A DNA stretch of 57,380 bases. Source: Candidatus Hydrogenedentota bacterium. Lineage in GTDB: Bacteria; Hydrogenedentota; Hydrogenedentia; Hydrogenedentales; JAGMZX01. Positions within the stretch are counted from its first letter, which is position 1. Every line of letters starts with the position of its first letter. Under the pieces are notes generated by a model. That model had not been told where the DNA came from and ran no database searches. It saw only the letters and a program-made list of their open reading frames with translations. Position numbers and translations under genes: made by a program. The stretch is from the NCBI GenBank assembly GCA_029556545.1, contig JAKQEQ010000106.1, positions 1 through 57,380 of the forward strand. The letters are read 5' to 3'. Of this stretch, positions 18,824-29,089 are shown in pieces.

Positions 18824-18906
18824 GACAGCCTGAAGGCTGCACTACGAACAGGTTCGTAGTACACGCTTGAGCGTGTCTTCCCGTTCGTAGTACACGCTTC
18901 AGCGTG
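18824..18906. repeat. Paired TTCGTAGTACACGCTT repeats and palindromes
   Basis: Two near-identical 24-base units, each starting GTTCGTAGTACACGCTT and ending AGCGTG, occur in tandem and are preceded by CAGCCTGAAGGCTG and ACTACGAAC (the inverted start of the unit). The ACACGCTTCAGCGTG part is a small hairpin with the same TTCA loop as the 17.6 kb array. Confidence 0.75.
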
Positions 18907-19071
18907 CGTCATTCAAGCCAGCCCTTGATTCAAGAACATAGGCAGTATGCCCATGCCCGCCCCCCCCGGCGAAACTTGCATCCCACGGCGTTTCCAAGGC
19001 TACTATGGGCTGCCTACATGACGTGGACGCAATGCCCCGGGGCGGTCCCGGCGGCGCGGGAGGGTACAACT

Positions 19072-20943
<1,872 letters not shown>

Positions 20944-21073
20944 TGTGCGAACGGCGGACGGAATGATAGGACAAAGTGCTTTCGACACCCCAACAGGGTT
21001 CGCGACGCCGCGAAGAAGCAGTTGAAGCGGTAAGGTCGGACGATGCGTCATAGGCAAATTCAAAGGAGCAAGA

Positions 21074-21259
21074 GTGCCGCGCAAGGCACGAGAACTGATT
21101 CGGGACTTGGGAAAAGCGGGTTTTGTTAATCGAGGAGGCAAAGGAAGCCATGGAAACTTTGTCTACCCGAGAGTTCGGAAGCCTGTTTCAATTTAAGGGA
21201 ACGAGGGCGATGACGCCTTGCATTATCAAGAGAAGGCGGTTAAATTAGCAATAAAGTGA
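21074..21259 (+). pseudogene. HicA-type toxin gene killed by an in-frame TAA
   Basis: From GTG 21074, with AAAGGAG upstream, the frame reads VPRKARELIRDLGKAGFVNR and then GGKGSHGNFVYPRVRKPVSI, followed by TAA at 21194-21196. Without any shift it then continues GNEGDDALHYQEKAVKLAIK to TGA. This matches HicA proteins of the PRKxRELIRDL type, where a Ser normally follows VSI/VTI, so TCA to TAA explains the break. The catalytic His region (GSHGNF) is upstream of the stop. A truncated HicB-like frame follows after nine bases. Confidence 0.75.
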
Positions 21260-21268
21260 GGCCCGGCC

Positions 21269-21367
21269 ATGAGCAAGGGCGACAAATACGTCAAAATCGT
21301 GGAGTGGTCTGACGAAGACCAGTGCTTCATCGGCAGTTGCCCGGAGCTGTTTTACTGCACTAAATGA
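21269..21367 (+). pseudogene. Truncated HicB-type antitoxin fragment
   Basis: The 32-codon frame reads MSKGDKYVKIVEWSDEDQCF and then IGSCPELFYCTK. This is the N-terminal strand region of the long HicB class (EWSxEDQCFxGxCPxLF). The remaining 80-100 residues, including the C-terminal DNA-binding part, are missing. Its stop TGA overlaps the ATG of the next hicA by four bases, so a deletion has fused the dead pair to the intact one. Confidence 0.7.
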
Positions 21368-21558
21368 AAGTCCACGAACTCATAGCCCTGATCGAAGCGG
21401 ACGGCTGGTTTCAGGTTCGAACGAAAGGCAGCCATCATCAGTTTCACCACCGGACGAAAAAGGGAACAGTCACAGTGTCTGGAAAGCCAAGTGTCGATGT
21501 GCCGCCGGGGACACTGAACAGTGCGCTAAAGCAAGCGGGTCTAAAGAAGCAGGAGTGA
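21364..21558 (+). CDS. hicA: HicA-type mRNA interferase toxin
   Basis: This 64-residue protein is an intact HicA/YcfA: MKVHELIALIEADGWF, then the catalytic-His motif TKGSHHQFHH near residues 20-29, and VTVSGKPSVDVPPGTLNSALKQAGL. HicA has a double-stranded RNA-binding-like fold and cleaves mRNA, and HicB neutralises it. It overlaps the preceding HicB fragment by four bases and is seven bases from hicB. The pair ends at a degenerate attC-like sequence, suggesting it arrived as a cassette. Confidence 0.88.
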   Translation: MKVHELIALIEADGWFQVRTKGSHHQFHHRTKKGTVTVSGKPSVDVPPGTLNSALKQAGLKKQE

Positions 21559-21565
21559 ATTTCCG

Positions 21566-21781
21566 ATGCGATACTTAGTAATTGTTGAGAAAGGCCCTAC
21601 CTCCTATGGAGCCCATGTTCCTGATCTCCCTGGTTGTGTCGCCGCCGGGGAAACGAGAGAGGAAGTCCTGGCGCTGATCCGCGAAGCCATTGAGCTTCAT
21701 CTGGAAGACCTTAAGCAGGAGGGTCAGCCGATTCCGGCTCCTGCATCAACCAGTGAAATTGTGGAAGTTGAAGCCGCGTAA
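21566..21781 (+). CDS. hicB: HicB-type antitoxin (short form)
   Basis: This 71-residue protein has the HicB core: MRYLVIVEKGPTSYGAHVPDLPGCVAAGET, then EEVLALIREAIELHLEDLKQ and a Pro-rich end. The partial RNase H-like fold is complete, but there is no C-terminal ribbon-helix-helix or HTH, as in the shorter HicB class. GAATTTCCGATG has only a weak ribosome site, so translation may be coupled to hicA. The stop codon lies in the attC-like sequence that follows. Confidence 0.88.
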   Translation: MRYLVIVEKGPTSYGAHVPDLPGCVAAGETREEVLALIREAIELHLEDLKQEGQPIPAPASTSEIVEVEAA

Positions 21782-21837
21782 CAACTCGCTCCAGCCGACG
21801 CCAAAAGGCGGCGCGGCTGAGCGGCAAGAAGTTGGAA
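21776..21837 (+). other. Degenerate attC-like site after hicB
   Basis: Starting at the hicB stop, GCGTAAC is followed by a hairpin-forming GCTCCAGCCGACGCC / GGCGGCGCGGCTGAGC pair and ends at GTTGGAA. Compared with the attC core consensus (RYYYAAC and GTTRRRY), each end has one mismatch. Weaker than the site at 23367-23440 but similarly placed. Confidence 0.4.
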
Positions 21838-21887
21838 CGCAAGAGTCTATCTATGCAATAAAGGTACGGAACGGCCCCTGGAGAACC

Positions 21888-21950
21888 GCTAAGTCGGGCA
21901 GCCACGACATCCGGACGATCCAGGAACTTTTGGGCCGTTAGGACGTGAAG
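21888..21950 (+). pseudogene. Remnant of a tyrosine recombinase (integron/Xer-type box II)
   Basis: One frame reads SHDIRTIQELLGR, then TAG (21939-21941), then DVK. This fits the box II segment G(Y/H)DIRTVQELLGHKDVKTT of integron integrases and XerC/D-like recombinases, with Lys to amber and His to Arg changes. No other part of an integrase is visible nearby, so only about 20 codons survive. It ends 20 bases before the first 218-bp repeat. Confidence 0.55.
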
Positions 21951-21970
21951 ATCGCCAGGACTGATCCCGA

Positions 21971-22188
21971 CATTCGTGTTCGGTTAAGGCCACTGTCGGC
22001 GTCTTTCTGGATTCCCGCTTCCCGCTTCCGCGGGAACAGGTTTCGCGGGAATGACGGAAAAGAGGGTCAAGTACGCCCCCGGCGTCATTCCCGCGAAAGC
22101 GGGAATCCAGGCCAAGTCGTGCAAGCGAGCAAGACGTATGCGTTATGTGCTTGAAGAGGTTGTACGCAGCGGCTTAACCGATCACGAA
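21971..22188. repeat. 218-bp direct repeat, copy 1, with nested palindrome
   Basis: The sequence from CATTCGTGTTCGGTTAAGGC to about CTTAACCGATCACGA is repeated at 23689-23906 with constant offset (1718) and no net indel. Its core (22007-22110) is a nested palindrome: CTGGATTCCCGC pairs with GCGGGAATCCAG, and TCGCGGGAATGACG pairs with CGTCATTCCCGCGA. Such ATTCCCGC/GCGGGAAT elements are known as dispersed repeats in other bacteria. Confidence 0.9.
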
Positions 22189-22441
22189 TGCTGATCCCGA
22201 TGTCTTCAACAGGAGCAGGAAGGGTGTTAAGAGCCCCGCGGACGACTTGTAGAGGAGATAGGACGGTATCTTATACAGAAACCATATACCCCCTGCGCCA
22301 ATCGCAAAACATGGCCTGGTGCTGTGTATCTACGCGGTTCACGCAGAGTTTGGCGGAGGGGTCTTATGTCGCGATGTCGTGGCCCAAAGGTGCTATGAAA
22401 AAACCATATAGCATTGCTAGATGCACAAAGGAGATGAATAG
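22189..22441. other. Leader spacer before the restriction gene
   Basis: The 250 bases are less GC-rich than the chromosome. No frame is convincing. AAAGGAG sits ten bases before the downstream ATG. CATATACC- and CATATAGC-type boxes near 22284 and 22405 could be promoter parts, but spacing to a -35 is unclear. Confidence 0.3.
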
Positions 22442-23371
22442 ATGGCAGTTCCAGATTACCAAAGTTTGATGCTGCCGCTTCTTCAGTTTGCGGAGAGAAA
22501 AGAGAGCGAAACCTCAACCAGTGAAGCCGTGGAAACACTGGCAAAGGAATTCAGCCTTACCGAAGATGATTTAGCGGAGATGCTCCCAAGCGGAATACAA
22601 TCAACCTTCGTTAACCGCGTTGGGTGGGCTTCGACCTACATGAAAAAGGCCGGGTTACTTGAAGCAACACGAAGGGGATTCTATCAGATCACCGACCGAG
22701 GGAAGGAGCTCCTTAAGAGACAGCCCAAGACAATAGATGTAAGACTTCTAAAGCAGTATCCGGAATTTCTTGAATTTCAGCAACTCAAGGGAACAAGAAG
22801 TGGCGGTAAGGTCGTCGAATCAAAAGGAATTTCAGAAGTATCAACTGCGACTCCATCAGAAGCACTAGAGTCGGCGTATGAGAACTTACGTGATGAGTTG
22901 GCTGATGAATTGCTCGGCAAACTAAAGAAGACTACACCATCCTTCTTTGAGCGGGTCGTGGTTGAGCTTCTGGTCAAGATGGGTTACGGGGGCTCTCGTG
23001 TTGATGCAGGAAAAGCCATCGGCAGGAGCGGTGACGGCGGTATTGATGGGATCATAAAAGAGGATAAACTCGGGCTTGATGTTGTCTATATACAGGCGAA
23101 ACGCTGGGACAATAACCCGGTTGGGCGGCCTGATGTTATGCAATTTGCAGGGGCTCTTCAGGCTCAGAGAGCAAACAAGGGCATCTTTATTACTACTTCC
23201 AGATTCACTGATGATGCTCGTAGTTACGTTTCCCAGATTGGCAGTAAGATCGTTTTAATTGACGGCGAACAACTGACCAGCTTGATGATTGAACATGATG
23301 TTGGCGTATCCACGGTTTCATTGTATCCGGTGAAAAAGGTTGATAGCGATTATTTTGAAGAGAGCATCTAA
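22442..23371 (+). CDS. Mrr-type restriction endonuclease
   Basis: This 309-residue protein has an N-terminal winged-helix Mrr_N-like domain (residues 1-90, YQSLMLPLLQFAERKE to KELLKRQP). Its C-terminal Mrr catalytic domain has GDGGIDGIIKED followed by DVVYIQAKRW, the PD-(D/E)xK variant with Gln-x-Lys. Mrr proteins cut methylated or otherwise modified DNA, often foreign. Codon use is AT-richer than neighbouring chromosomal genes, indicating transfer. No methyltransferase accompanies it, as expected for a type IV enzyme. Its TAA stop lies inside an attC site and it is flanked by two 218-bp repeats. Confidence 0.9.
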   Translation: MAVPDYQSLMLPLLQFAERKESETSTSEAVETLAKEFSLTEDDLAEMLPSGIQSTFVNRVGWASTYMKKAGLLEATRRGFYQITDRGKELLKRQPKTIDVRLLKQYPEFLEFQQLKGTRSGGKVVESKGISEVSTATPSEALESAYENLRDELADELLGKLKKTTPSFFERVVVELLVKMGYGGSRVDAGKAIGRSGDGGIDGIIKEDKLGLDVVYIQAKRWDNNPVGRPDVMQFAGALQAQRANKGIFITTSRFTDDARSYVSQIGSKIVLIDGEQLTSLMIEHDVGVSTVSLYPVKKVDSDYFEESI

Positions 23372-23440
23372 CAGCCGCATCAACTCGGACGGGCAATTCC
23401 GCTGCGCTCTATTGCCAGCCGGTTATGCGGAGCGTTAGGC
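23367..23440 (+). other. Integron attC site
   Basis: The 74-base element starts at the stop codon of the Mrr gene with ATCTAAC (a perfect RYYYAAC, counting the A at 23366) and ends with GTTAGGC (a perfect GTTRRRY). Between them, CCGCATcAACTCGG pairs with CCGGTTATGCGG with bulges, and GGGCAAT pairs with ATTGCC. These are the core sites, arm symmetry and extra-helical bases expected of attC. A new gene starts 34 bases after it, as in cassette arrays. Confidence 0.75.
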
Positions 23441-23473
23441 CAGTTGAAGAAGCAGACCAGGAGGCAAGGAAAT

Positions 23474-23688
23474 ATGGAAAGAGTGCAAGTGCGACAAGTC
23501 ATCGCCAAGGATGGAGAAGTCCTGATCACGGGCTTACCCTACAAGAAGGGACAGGCCGTCGAGATCATTGTTTCCCCCCAAGGCATGACGCTTGCACCGC
23601 GCGCTTGTCTGACTGTGGGCCGCCTCCGCCGATCGGGGTTGATTGGCATGTGGCAAGACCGTCGCGACATTGACTATAGTTCGGTCTA
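23474..23688 (+). pseudogene. Antitoxin-like gene truncated by the second 218-bp repeat
   Basis: From ATG 23474, with AGGAGG upstream, the product begins MERVQVRQVIAKDGEVLITG and continues LPYKKGQAVEIIVSP and RRSGLIGMWQDRRDIDYSS. This resembles small VapB/AbrB-like or RHH-less antitoxins that end in a GLxGxWxDRxDI-SxxFARxLR motif. The expected C-terminal arginine-rich helix is replaced by sequence of the repeat beginning at 23689. The frame stays open into the repeat but the protein is no longer family-like. No toxin partner follows. Confidence 0.55.
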
Positions 23689-23906
23689 CATTCGTGTTCG
23701 GTTAAGGCCACCGGCGGTGTCTTTCTGGATTCCCGCTTCCCGCTTCCGCGGGAACAGGTTTCGCGGGAATGACGGAAAAGAGGGCCAAAGTCGCCCCCGG
23801 CGTCATTCCCGCGAAAGCGGGAATCCAGGGCAATTCGTGCAGACGAGGAAGAAGTGTGCGTTATGCGCTTGGAGACGTTATGCGCAGCGGCTTAACCGAC
23901 CACGAG
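23689..23906. repeat. 218-bp direct repeat, copy 2
   Basis: Nearly identical to 21971-22188, same orientation, with the nested palindrome at 23725-23828. It begins inside the antitoxin-like frame, so insertion or recombination at this element cut that gene. Confidence 0.9.
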
Positions 23907-24053
23907 TGGCTCGGTCTATGCACGTCAAGTGCGAGGATGTCGCCATCTTGCAGTGTTTGGAATTGAAGGCGCTTGTTAACACGATCCTGAACCTCCGCGG
24001 CAAACCGCCGATTCCTTGAACTCACGCACTGAAAAGCATAGGAGTCTGATTTC
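23907..24053. other. Short remnant between repeat and dehydrogenase
   Basis: A 33-codon plus-strand frame from ATG 23919 (MHVKCEDVAILQCLELKALV...) ends at 24019. It has no ribosome site and no recognised family. It may be the tail of another broken cassette gene. Confidence 0.25.
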
Positions 24054-25526
<1,473 letters not shown>

Positions 25527-25539
25527 GGCATCGCGCGTC

Positions 25540-25899
25540 CTACGGGTAGATCGTGACGCCTTCCCGCCCGATCTTGTCTTTGAACGGACCATCGGGGAGC
25601 TTTTCCGGGCGCACCACGTCGATGTGATAGATGATCGGCGCCTCCTCGATGGCGCCGCACAAGTCGGACCAGGCGCGCGGGCTCATCTCGGGCGCGGTCA
25701 CGGCGAGGTCGATGTCCGAGGCGCGGCGCGCGTGGCCCAGCGCGCGGGAACCGAAAACGCGGGCTTCGCGGACTTCGGGGAACCGGGCGAATATATCCCG
25801 CAGCACGGGAAGGTCCTTGTCACGCAATTGCACAACGGCCACGGCCCTGTTTTCGCCGTGGTATGGGCGCTCTTGACTTCTTTCATCAGGAACTGGCAT
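25540..25899 (-). CDS. MNT-type nucleotidyltransferase domain protein
   Basis: This protein of up to 119 residues has the pol-beta-like signature VFGSRALGHARRASDIDLAV, with GS and the DxD metal site. Such small nucleotidyltransferases usually pair with HEPN proteins in toxin-antitoxin modules. No HEPN partner is visible on either side. The N-terminal 20 residues are not conserved-looking; a start at a GTG near 25860 is equally possible. It converges with the dehydrogenase and is divergent from dnaX. Confidence 0.7.
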   Translation of the reverse strand: MPVPDERSQERPYHGENRAVAVVQLRDKDLPVLRDIFARFPEVREARVFGSRALGHARRASDIDLAVTAPEMSPRAWSDLCGAIEEAPIIYHIDVVRPEKLPDGPFKDKIGREGVTIYP

Positions 25900-25928
25900 G
25901 TGTCGTTGCGATTCCGCGCCCGGCCCGG

Positions 25929-25957
25929 TTGTCTTGCCCCGCTTCCGCCACTATAAT
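25929..25957 (+). promoter_or_regulatory. Sigma-70-like promoter for dnaX
   Basis: TTGTCT and TATAAT (25952-25957) are 17 bases apart. The predicted start is about 44 bases before the dnaX ATG, which has AAGAGGA upstream. Confidence 0.6.
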
Positions 25958-26007
25958 ACGCCGCTTGGGACCGGGAATCCCATTGGCGCACGAAGCAAGA
26001 GGATCGG

Positions 26008-27717
26008 ATGGCGGAAGGGAACTATCAAGTACTGGCGCGCAAGTGGCGACCGCAGCGCTTCGAGGACGTAATCGGCCAGGAGCACGTCACGCGCACGCTC
26101 CGCAACGCCATCGAGGCGGGGCGCGTGCATCACGCCTTTCTGTTCATCGGTTCGCGGGGCATCGGCAAGACGACCACCGCCCGCATCCTCGCCAAGGCCC
26201 TCAATTGCCGCGCCTCGGACGCGCCGACGCCGGACCCCTGCGGCGCGTGCGAGAACTGCGTCTCGATCGGGGACGGCAACAACATCGACGTCATCGAGAT
26301 TGACGGCGCCTCGAACAACGGGGTCGACGACGTTCGGGAAATCCGCGAGAACATCCGCATGGTGCCGACGAGCGGCCGCTACAAAATCTACATTATCGAC
26401 GAAGTGCATCAGCTTTCGATGCCGGCATTCAATGCGCTGCTGAAGACCCTCGAGGAGCCGCCGCCGCATGGCGTCTTCATCCTCGCCACCACCGAGGCGC
26501 ACAAGATACCCGCGACCATTGTCTCCCGTTGCCAACGATTCGACTTCCGGCGGGTCGCCCTCGACCGCATCGTCGAACTGTTGCGCGGCATCGCCAAGCA
26601 GGAGGGCAAGAAGGCTACGGACGAGGCGTTGTACGCCATCGCGCGCGCGGCGGAAGGCGGCGTGCGCGACGCGGAGAGCATATTCGATCAGTTGATTTCG
26701 TATTGCGAGGACGAAATCGGCTTCAACGACGTCTACGACGTTCTCGGCCTGGTCGACCGCCGCGTGCTCCATGAGCTGTGCCAGGCCATCCTCGACCAGG
26801 ACATTCCCACGCAACTCCGCATCGTCGAGGATATCGTCGCGGGCGGCAAAGACCTTTCCCAGTTCGTGCAGGAGATGCTTCAGCATTTCCGCAACCTGCT
26901 CGTGTGTAAGACGGACCAGGCGGCGGCCCTGCTCGCCCTTCCCGAAGACGAGATCAAGGCGTTGTCCGCGCAGGCGCAGCGGTTCTTGCTGACCAGGCTT
27001 CTCCAACTCGTCGAGCAGTTCGCGCAGTTGACCAGCGGCTTTGACTCACAGCTCGCGCAACGCATCGCCCTCGAGGCGCTGCTCATCCGCATCTCGAAGG
27101 TGGGCGTCGAAATCTCGGTCGACACCGTGCTCGAGAAGCTGCTGCTTCTGGGCGCCGGCGCCGCGCCGCCGAGGGACGGTCCAAACCCTCCTGAAGCCGG
27201 GGCGCCTTCGCCGCCGCGCCGCCCCGCCCCGGTGCAACCACGCGGCGCACCGTCGCAGCCCGAGCGCCCCCCGGCGCTGACTCCCGAGAACGTCCGCCAA
27301 CTGTGGCCCGTGATCCAGGAGCGGGCACGCGAAAACAGCCTTAGTCTCGGCGTATGGCTCGGCCACGCCGCGGCGTCCGTGGACGGGGATACGCTCGTGC
27401 TGCGCTACGCCGCCGACCAGACGCACGCGCGGGACACCATCGAACAGGCCGAGCAACGAAGCGCGCTTGAAGCGGTCCTTGCGAGCGTTACGCGCAACGT
27501 GCGCACGTTTCGCACCGAATTGCGGGCGGGCGCCGCCGCGCCGCGCGAAACCGCCGTCGAATACGACCCGAGCCAGCCTTTCTACCCTTCGGTCAACCCG
27601 GAAGAGGCGCGCAAGGCCATGACCGATCCCCGCATCGCCAGGATACTCGACGTGTTCAAGGGTCGCATCGCGGACATCCGCCACGACGTCAGCCTGAGCC
27701 ACCGCGACAGCGAATAG
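26008..27717 (+). CDS. dnaX: DNA polymerase III subunit gamma/tau
   Basis: This 569-residue clamp-loader ATPase begins YQVLARKWRPQRFEDVIGQEHV. It has Walker A GSRGIGKTT near residue 48 and a zinc cluster with CRASDAPTPDPCGACENC. Walker B and sensor regions follow with IYIIDEVHQLS and LATTEAHKIPATIVSRCQRF. The N-terminal 360 residues are the AAA+ and collar domains. A Pro/Ala-rich linker (about 388-430) leads to a C-terminal tau-like domain that would bind the polymerase. I see no obvious A/T slippery site for a gamma frameshift. recR/ybaB do not follow; the FMN riboswitch does. Confidence 0.97.
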   Translation: MAEGNYQVLARKWRPQRFEDVIGQEHVTRTLRNAIEAGRVHHAFLFIGSRGIGKTTTARILAKALNCRASDAPTPDPCGACENCVSIGDGNNIDVIEIDGASNNGVDDVREIRENIRMVPTSGRYKIYIIDEVHQLSMPAFNALLKTLEEPPPHGVFILATTEAHKIPATIVSRCQRFDFRRVALDRIVELLRGIAKQEGKKATDEALYAIARAAEGGVRDAESIFDQLISYCEDEIGFNDVYDVLGLVDRRVLHELCQAILDQDIPTQLRIVEDIVAGGKDLSQFVQEMLQHFRNLLVCKTDQAAALLALPEDEIKALSAQAQRFLLTRLLQLVEQFAQLTSGFDSQLAQRIALEALLIRISKVGVEISVDTVLEKLLLLGAGAAPPRDGPNPPEAGAPSPPRRPAPVQPRGAPSQPERPPALTPENVRQLWPVIQERARENSLSLGVWLGHAAASVDGDTLVLRYAADQTHARDTIEQAEQRSALEAVLASVTRNVRTFRTELRAGAAAPRETAVEYDPSQPFYPSVNPEEARKAMTDPRIARILDVFKGRIADIRHDVSLSHRDSE

Positions 27718-27732
27718 CGGCAATTCGCCGAT

Positions 27733-27761
27733 TTGACACACCGCACCGCAGGGTTTATGAT
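27733..27761 (+). promoter_or_regulatory. Strong sigma-70 promoter of the riboflavin operon
   Basis: A consensus TTGACA (27733-27738) and TATGAT (27756-27761) are separated by 17 bases. Transcription would begin near 27768, about 16 bases before the FMN aptamer. Confidence 0.8.
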
Positions 27762-27783
27762 TAGGGGAGAAAACAACATACCC

Positions 27784-27895
27784 GACCTTCGGGGCAGGGT
27801 GAAATTCCCGACCGGCGGTGACAGCCCGCGAGCGCTTCGGCGCAGGACCCGGTGAAATTCCGGGGCCGACGGTACAGTCCGGATGGGAGAAGGTA
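27784..27895 (+). promoter_or_regulatory. FMN riboswitch aptamer (RFN element)
   Basis: The sequence contains the conserved RFN blocks in order: CTTCGGGGCAGGGTGAAATT, CCGACCGGCGGTGACAGCCC, a variable hairpin, CAGGACCCGGTGAAATTCCG, GCCGACGGTACAGTC and GGATGGGAGAAGG. The terminal P1 helix pairs CCTTC (27786-27790) with GAAGG (27889-27893). It binds FMN and controls riboflavin genes in cis. The ribD reading frame begins 107 bases downstream. Confidence 0.97.
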
Positions 27896-27964
27896 TCGGG
27901 ACAGCCTGTCGGCTGTGCGCGGCGCGGAGCGTGTCGCGGCAGCGGGCAGGGGGTGCCGTGATCT

Positions 27965-28002
27965 TGCCCCGAAGGCCGTGGACCTTTGGGGTTCTTGTTT
28001 GT
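27965..28002 (+). terminator. FMN riboswitch expression platform: terminator with antiterminator overlap
   Basis: CCCCGAAGG (27967-27975) and CCTTTGGGG (27983-27991) form a nine-pair stem with one G-U, followed directly by TTCTTGTTTGT. Bases 27965-27975 are also the perfect complement of 27786-27796 in the aptamer P1 strand. The two pairings exclude each other, which is the expected logic of FMN-induced termination. Confidence 0.7.
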
Positions 28003-29085
28003 ATGGACGCTGATATCGGCCACATGCGGTGCGCCCTCGAACTGGCGGCACGGGCGCGCGGGCGCACCAGCCCGAATCCGATGGTAGGCTGCGTGATCGT
28101 CCGCGACGACCGGGTGATCGGGGAGGGCTTCCACGCCCGAGCGGGCGAGGCGCACGCGGAAGTGAACGCGGTTGCGGCGGCGGGCGGCGATATTCGGGGG
28201 GCCACGGTCTACCTCAATCTCGAACCGTGCACGCACGAGGGCAGAACGCCGCCCTGCGTGGACCTGCTTATCGAAAAGGGGCCCGGGCGCGTCGTTGTGG
28301 CCATGCCCGACCCGAACCCCGTGGTGAACGGCCGCGGCATTGACCTGCTGCGCGATGCAGGCATCCGGGTGGACGTGGGCTTGCTCGAAGAGGAGGCCCG
28401 GCGGCTGAATGAGGCGTTCGTCAAGTACATCATGACGGGGCGCCCCTTCGTCATCGCGAAGTGCGGCATGAGCCTGGACGGCAAGATCGCGACGCGCACC
28501 GGCCACTCGAAATGGGTCACGGGCGAGGAATCGCGGCGCATGGTGCACCAGTTGCGCAACGAGGTCGACGCGATACTCGTGGGGAGCCGCACCGTCATGC
28601 TCGACGATCCGAGCCTGACCACCCGCTTGAACGGTCCCGACACCCGCGACCCGATCCGGGTCATCCTGGACGCGCAGGAGTACCTCGACGGCGGTCGCCG
28701 CGTCTTCCACGTGGCGAGCGAAGCAGCGACCTGGGTGGTGGTTCCCGAAGGCAGCAAGTGTCTGCCCTCGGCCGACGTGCTGCATGTGCGCACGGGTAAG
28801 GCGGGGGTGGACATGACGGCGTTGATGGACGCCCTCGGGCAACGGGGAATCACCTCGTTGCTCATCGAGGGCGGCGGGACGACCCATGCCTCCGCCTTCG
28901 AGGCGGGCGTGGTCGATAAGGTGTGGTTTTTCATCGCGCCGAAGATCGTCGGCGGCCGCGATGCGATTACGCCGGTCGAGGGCGCGGGCGCCGCGACGAT
29001 GGAGGAGGCCATCCGCCTCTGTGAAATGACCGTGAGGACCGTAGGAGAAGACTTGCTGGTCGAAGCCTATGTGAAGAAGGACTGA
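28003..29085 (+). CDS. ribD: Bifunctional riboflavin biosynthesis deaminase/reductase
   Basis: This 360-residue enzyme deaminates and then reduces the GTP cyclohydrolase II product. The N-terminal deaminase has the zinc ligands HAEVNAV and PCTHEGRTPPC (about residues 49-85). The C-terminal reductase (about 150-360) has KCGMSLDGKIAT, SRTVMLDDPSLT and the LLIEGGGTTHAS loop. ATG 28003 is where homology begins and lies immediately after the terminator T-run of the riboswitch; no strong Shine-Dalgarno is visible. First gene of the rib operon. Confidence 0.95.
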   Translation: MDADIGHMRCALELAARARGRTSPNPMVGCVIVRDDRVIGEGFHARAGEAHAEVNAVAAAGGDIRGATVYLNLEPCTHEGRTPPCVDLLIEKGPGRVVVAMPDPNPVVNGRGIDLLRDAGIRVDVGLLEEEARRLNEAFVKYIMTGRPFVIAKCGMSLDGKIATRTGHSKWVTGEESRRMVHQLRNEVDAILVGSRTVMLDDPSLTTRLNGPDTRDPIRVILDAQEYLDGGRRVFHVASEAATWVVVPEGSKCLPSADVLHVRTGKAGVDMTALMDALGQRGITSLLIEGGGTTHASAFEAGVVDKVWFFIAPKIVGGRDAITPVEGAGAATMEEAIRLCEMTVRTVGEDLLVEAYVKKD

Positions 29086-29089
29086 CGGC

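Noticed and set aside
18798-19071. A gene between the RmlD-like gene and iolD
   Set aside because: The upstream in-frame extension of iolD crosses a repeat region and is not conserved-looking; no other frame has a ribosome site.
27901-27916. ACAGCC-TGTC-GGCTGT hairpin as the FMN terminator
   Set aside because: No T-run follows; the stem at 27967-27991 is followed by one and overlaps the anti-P1 sequence.
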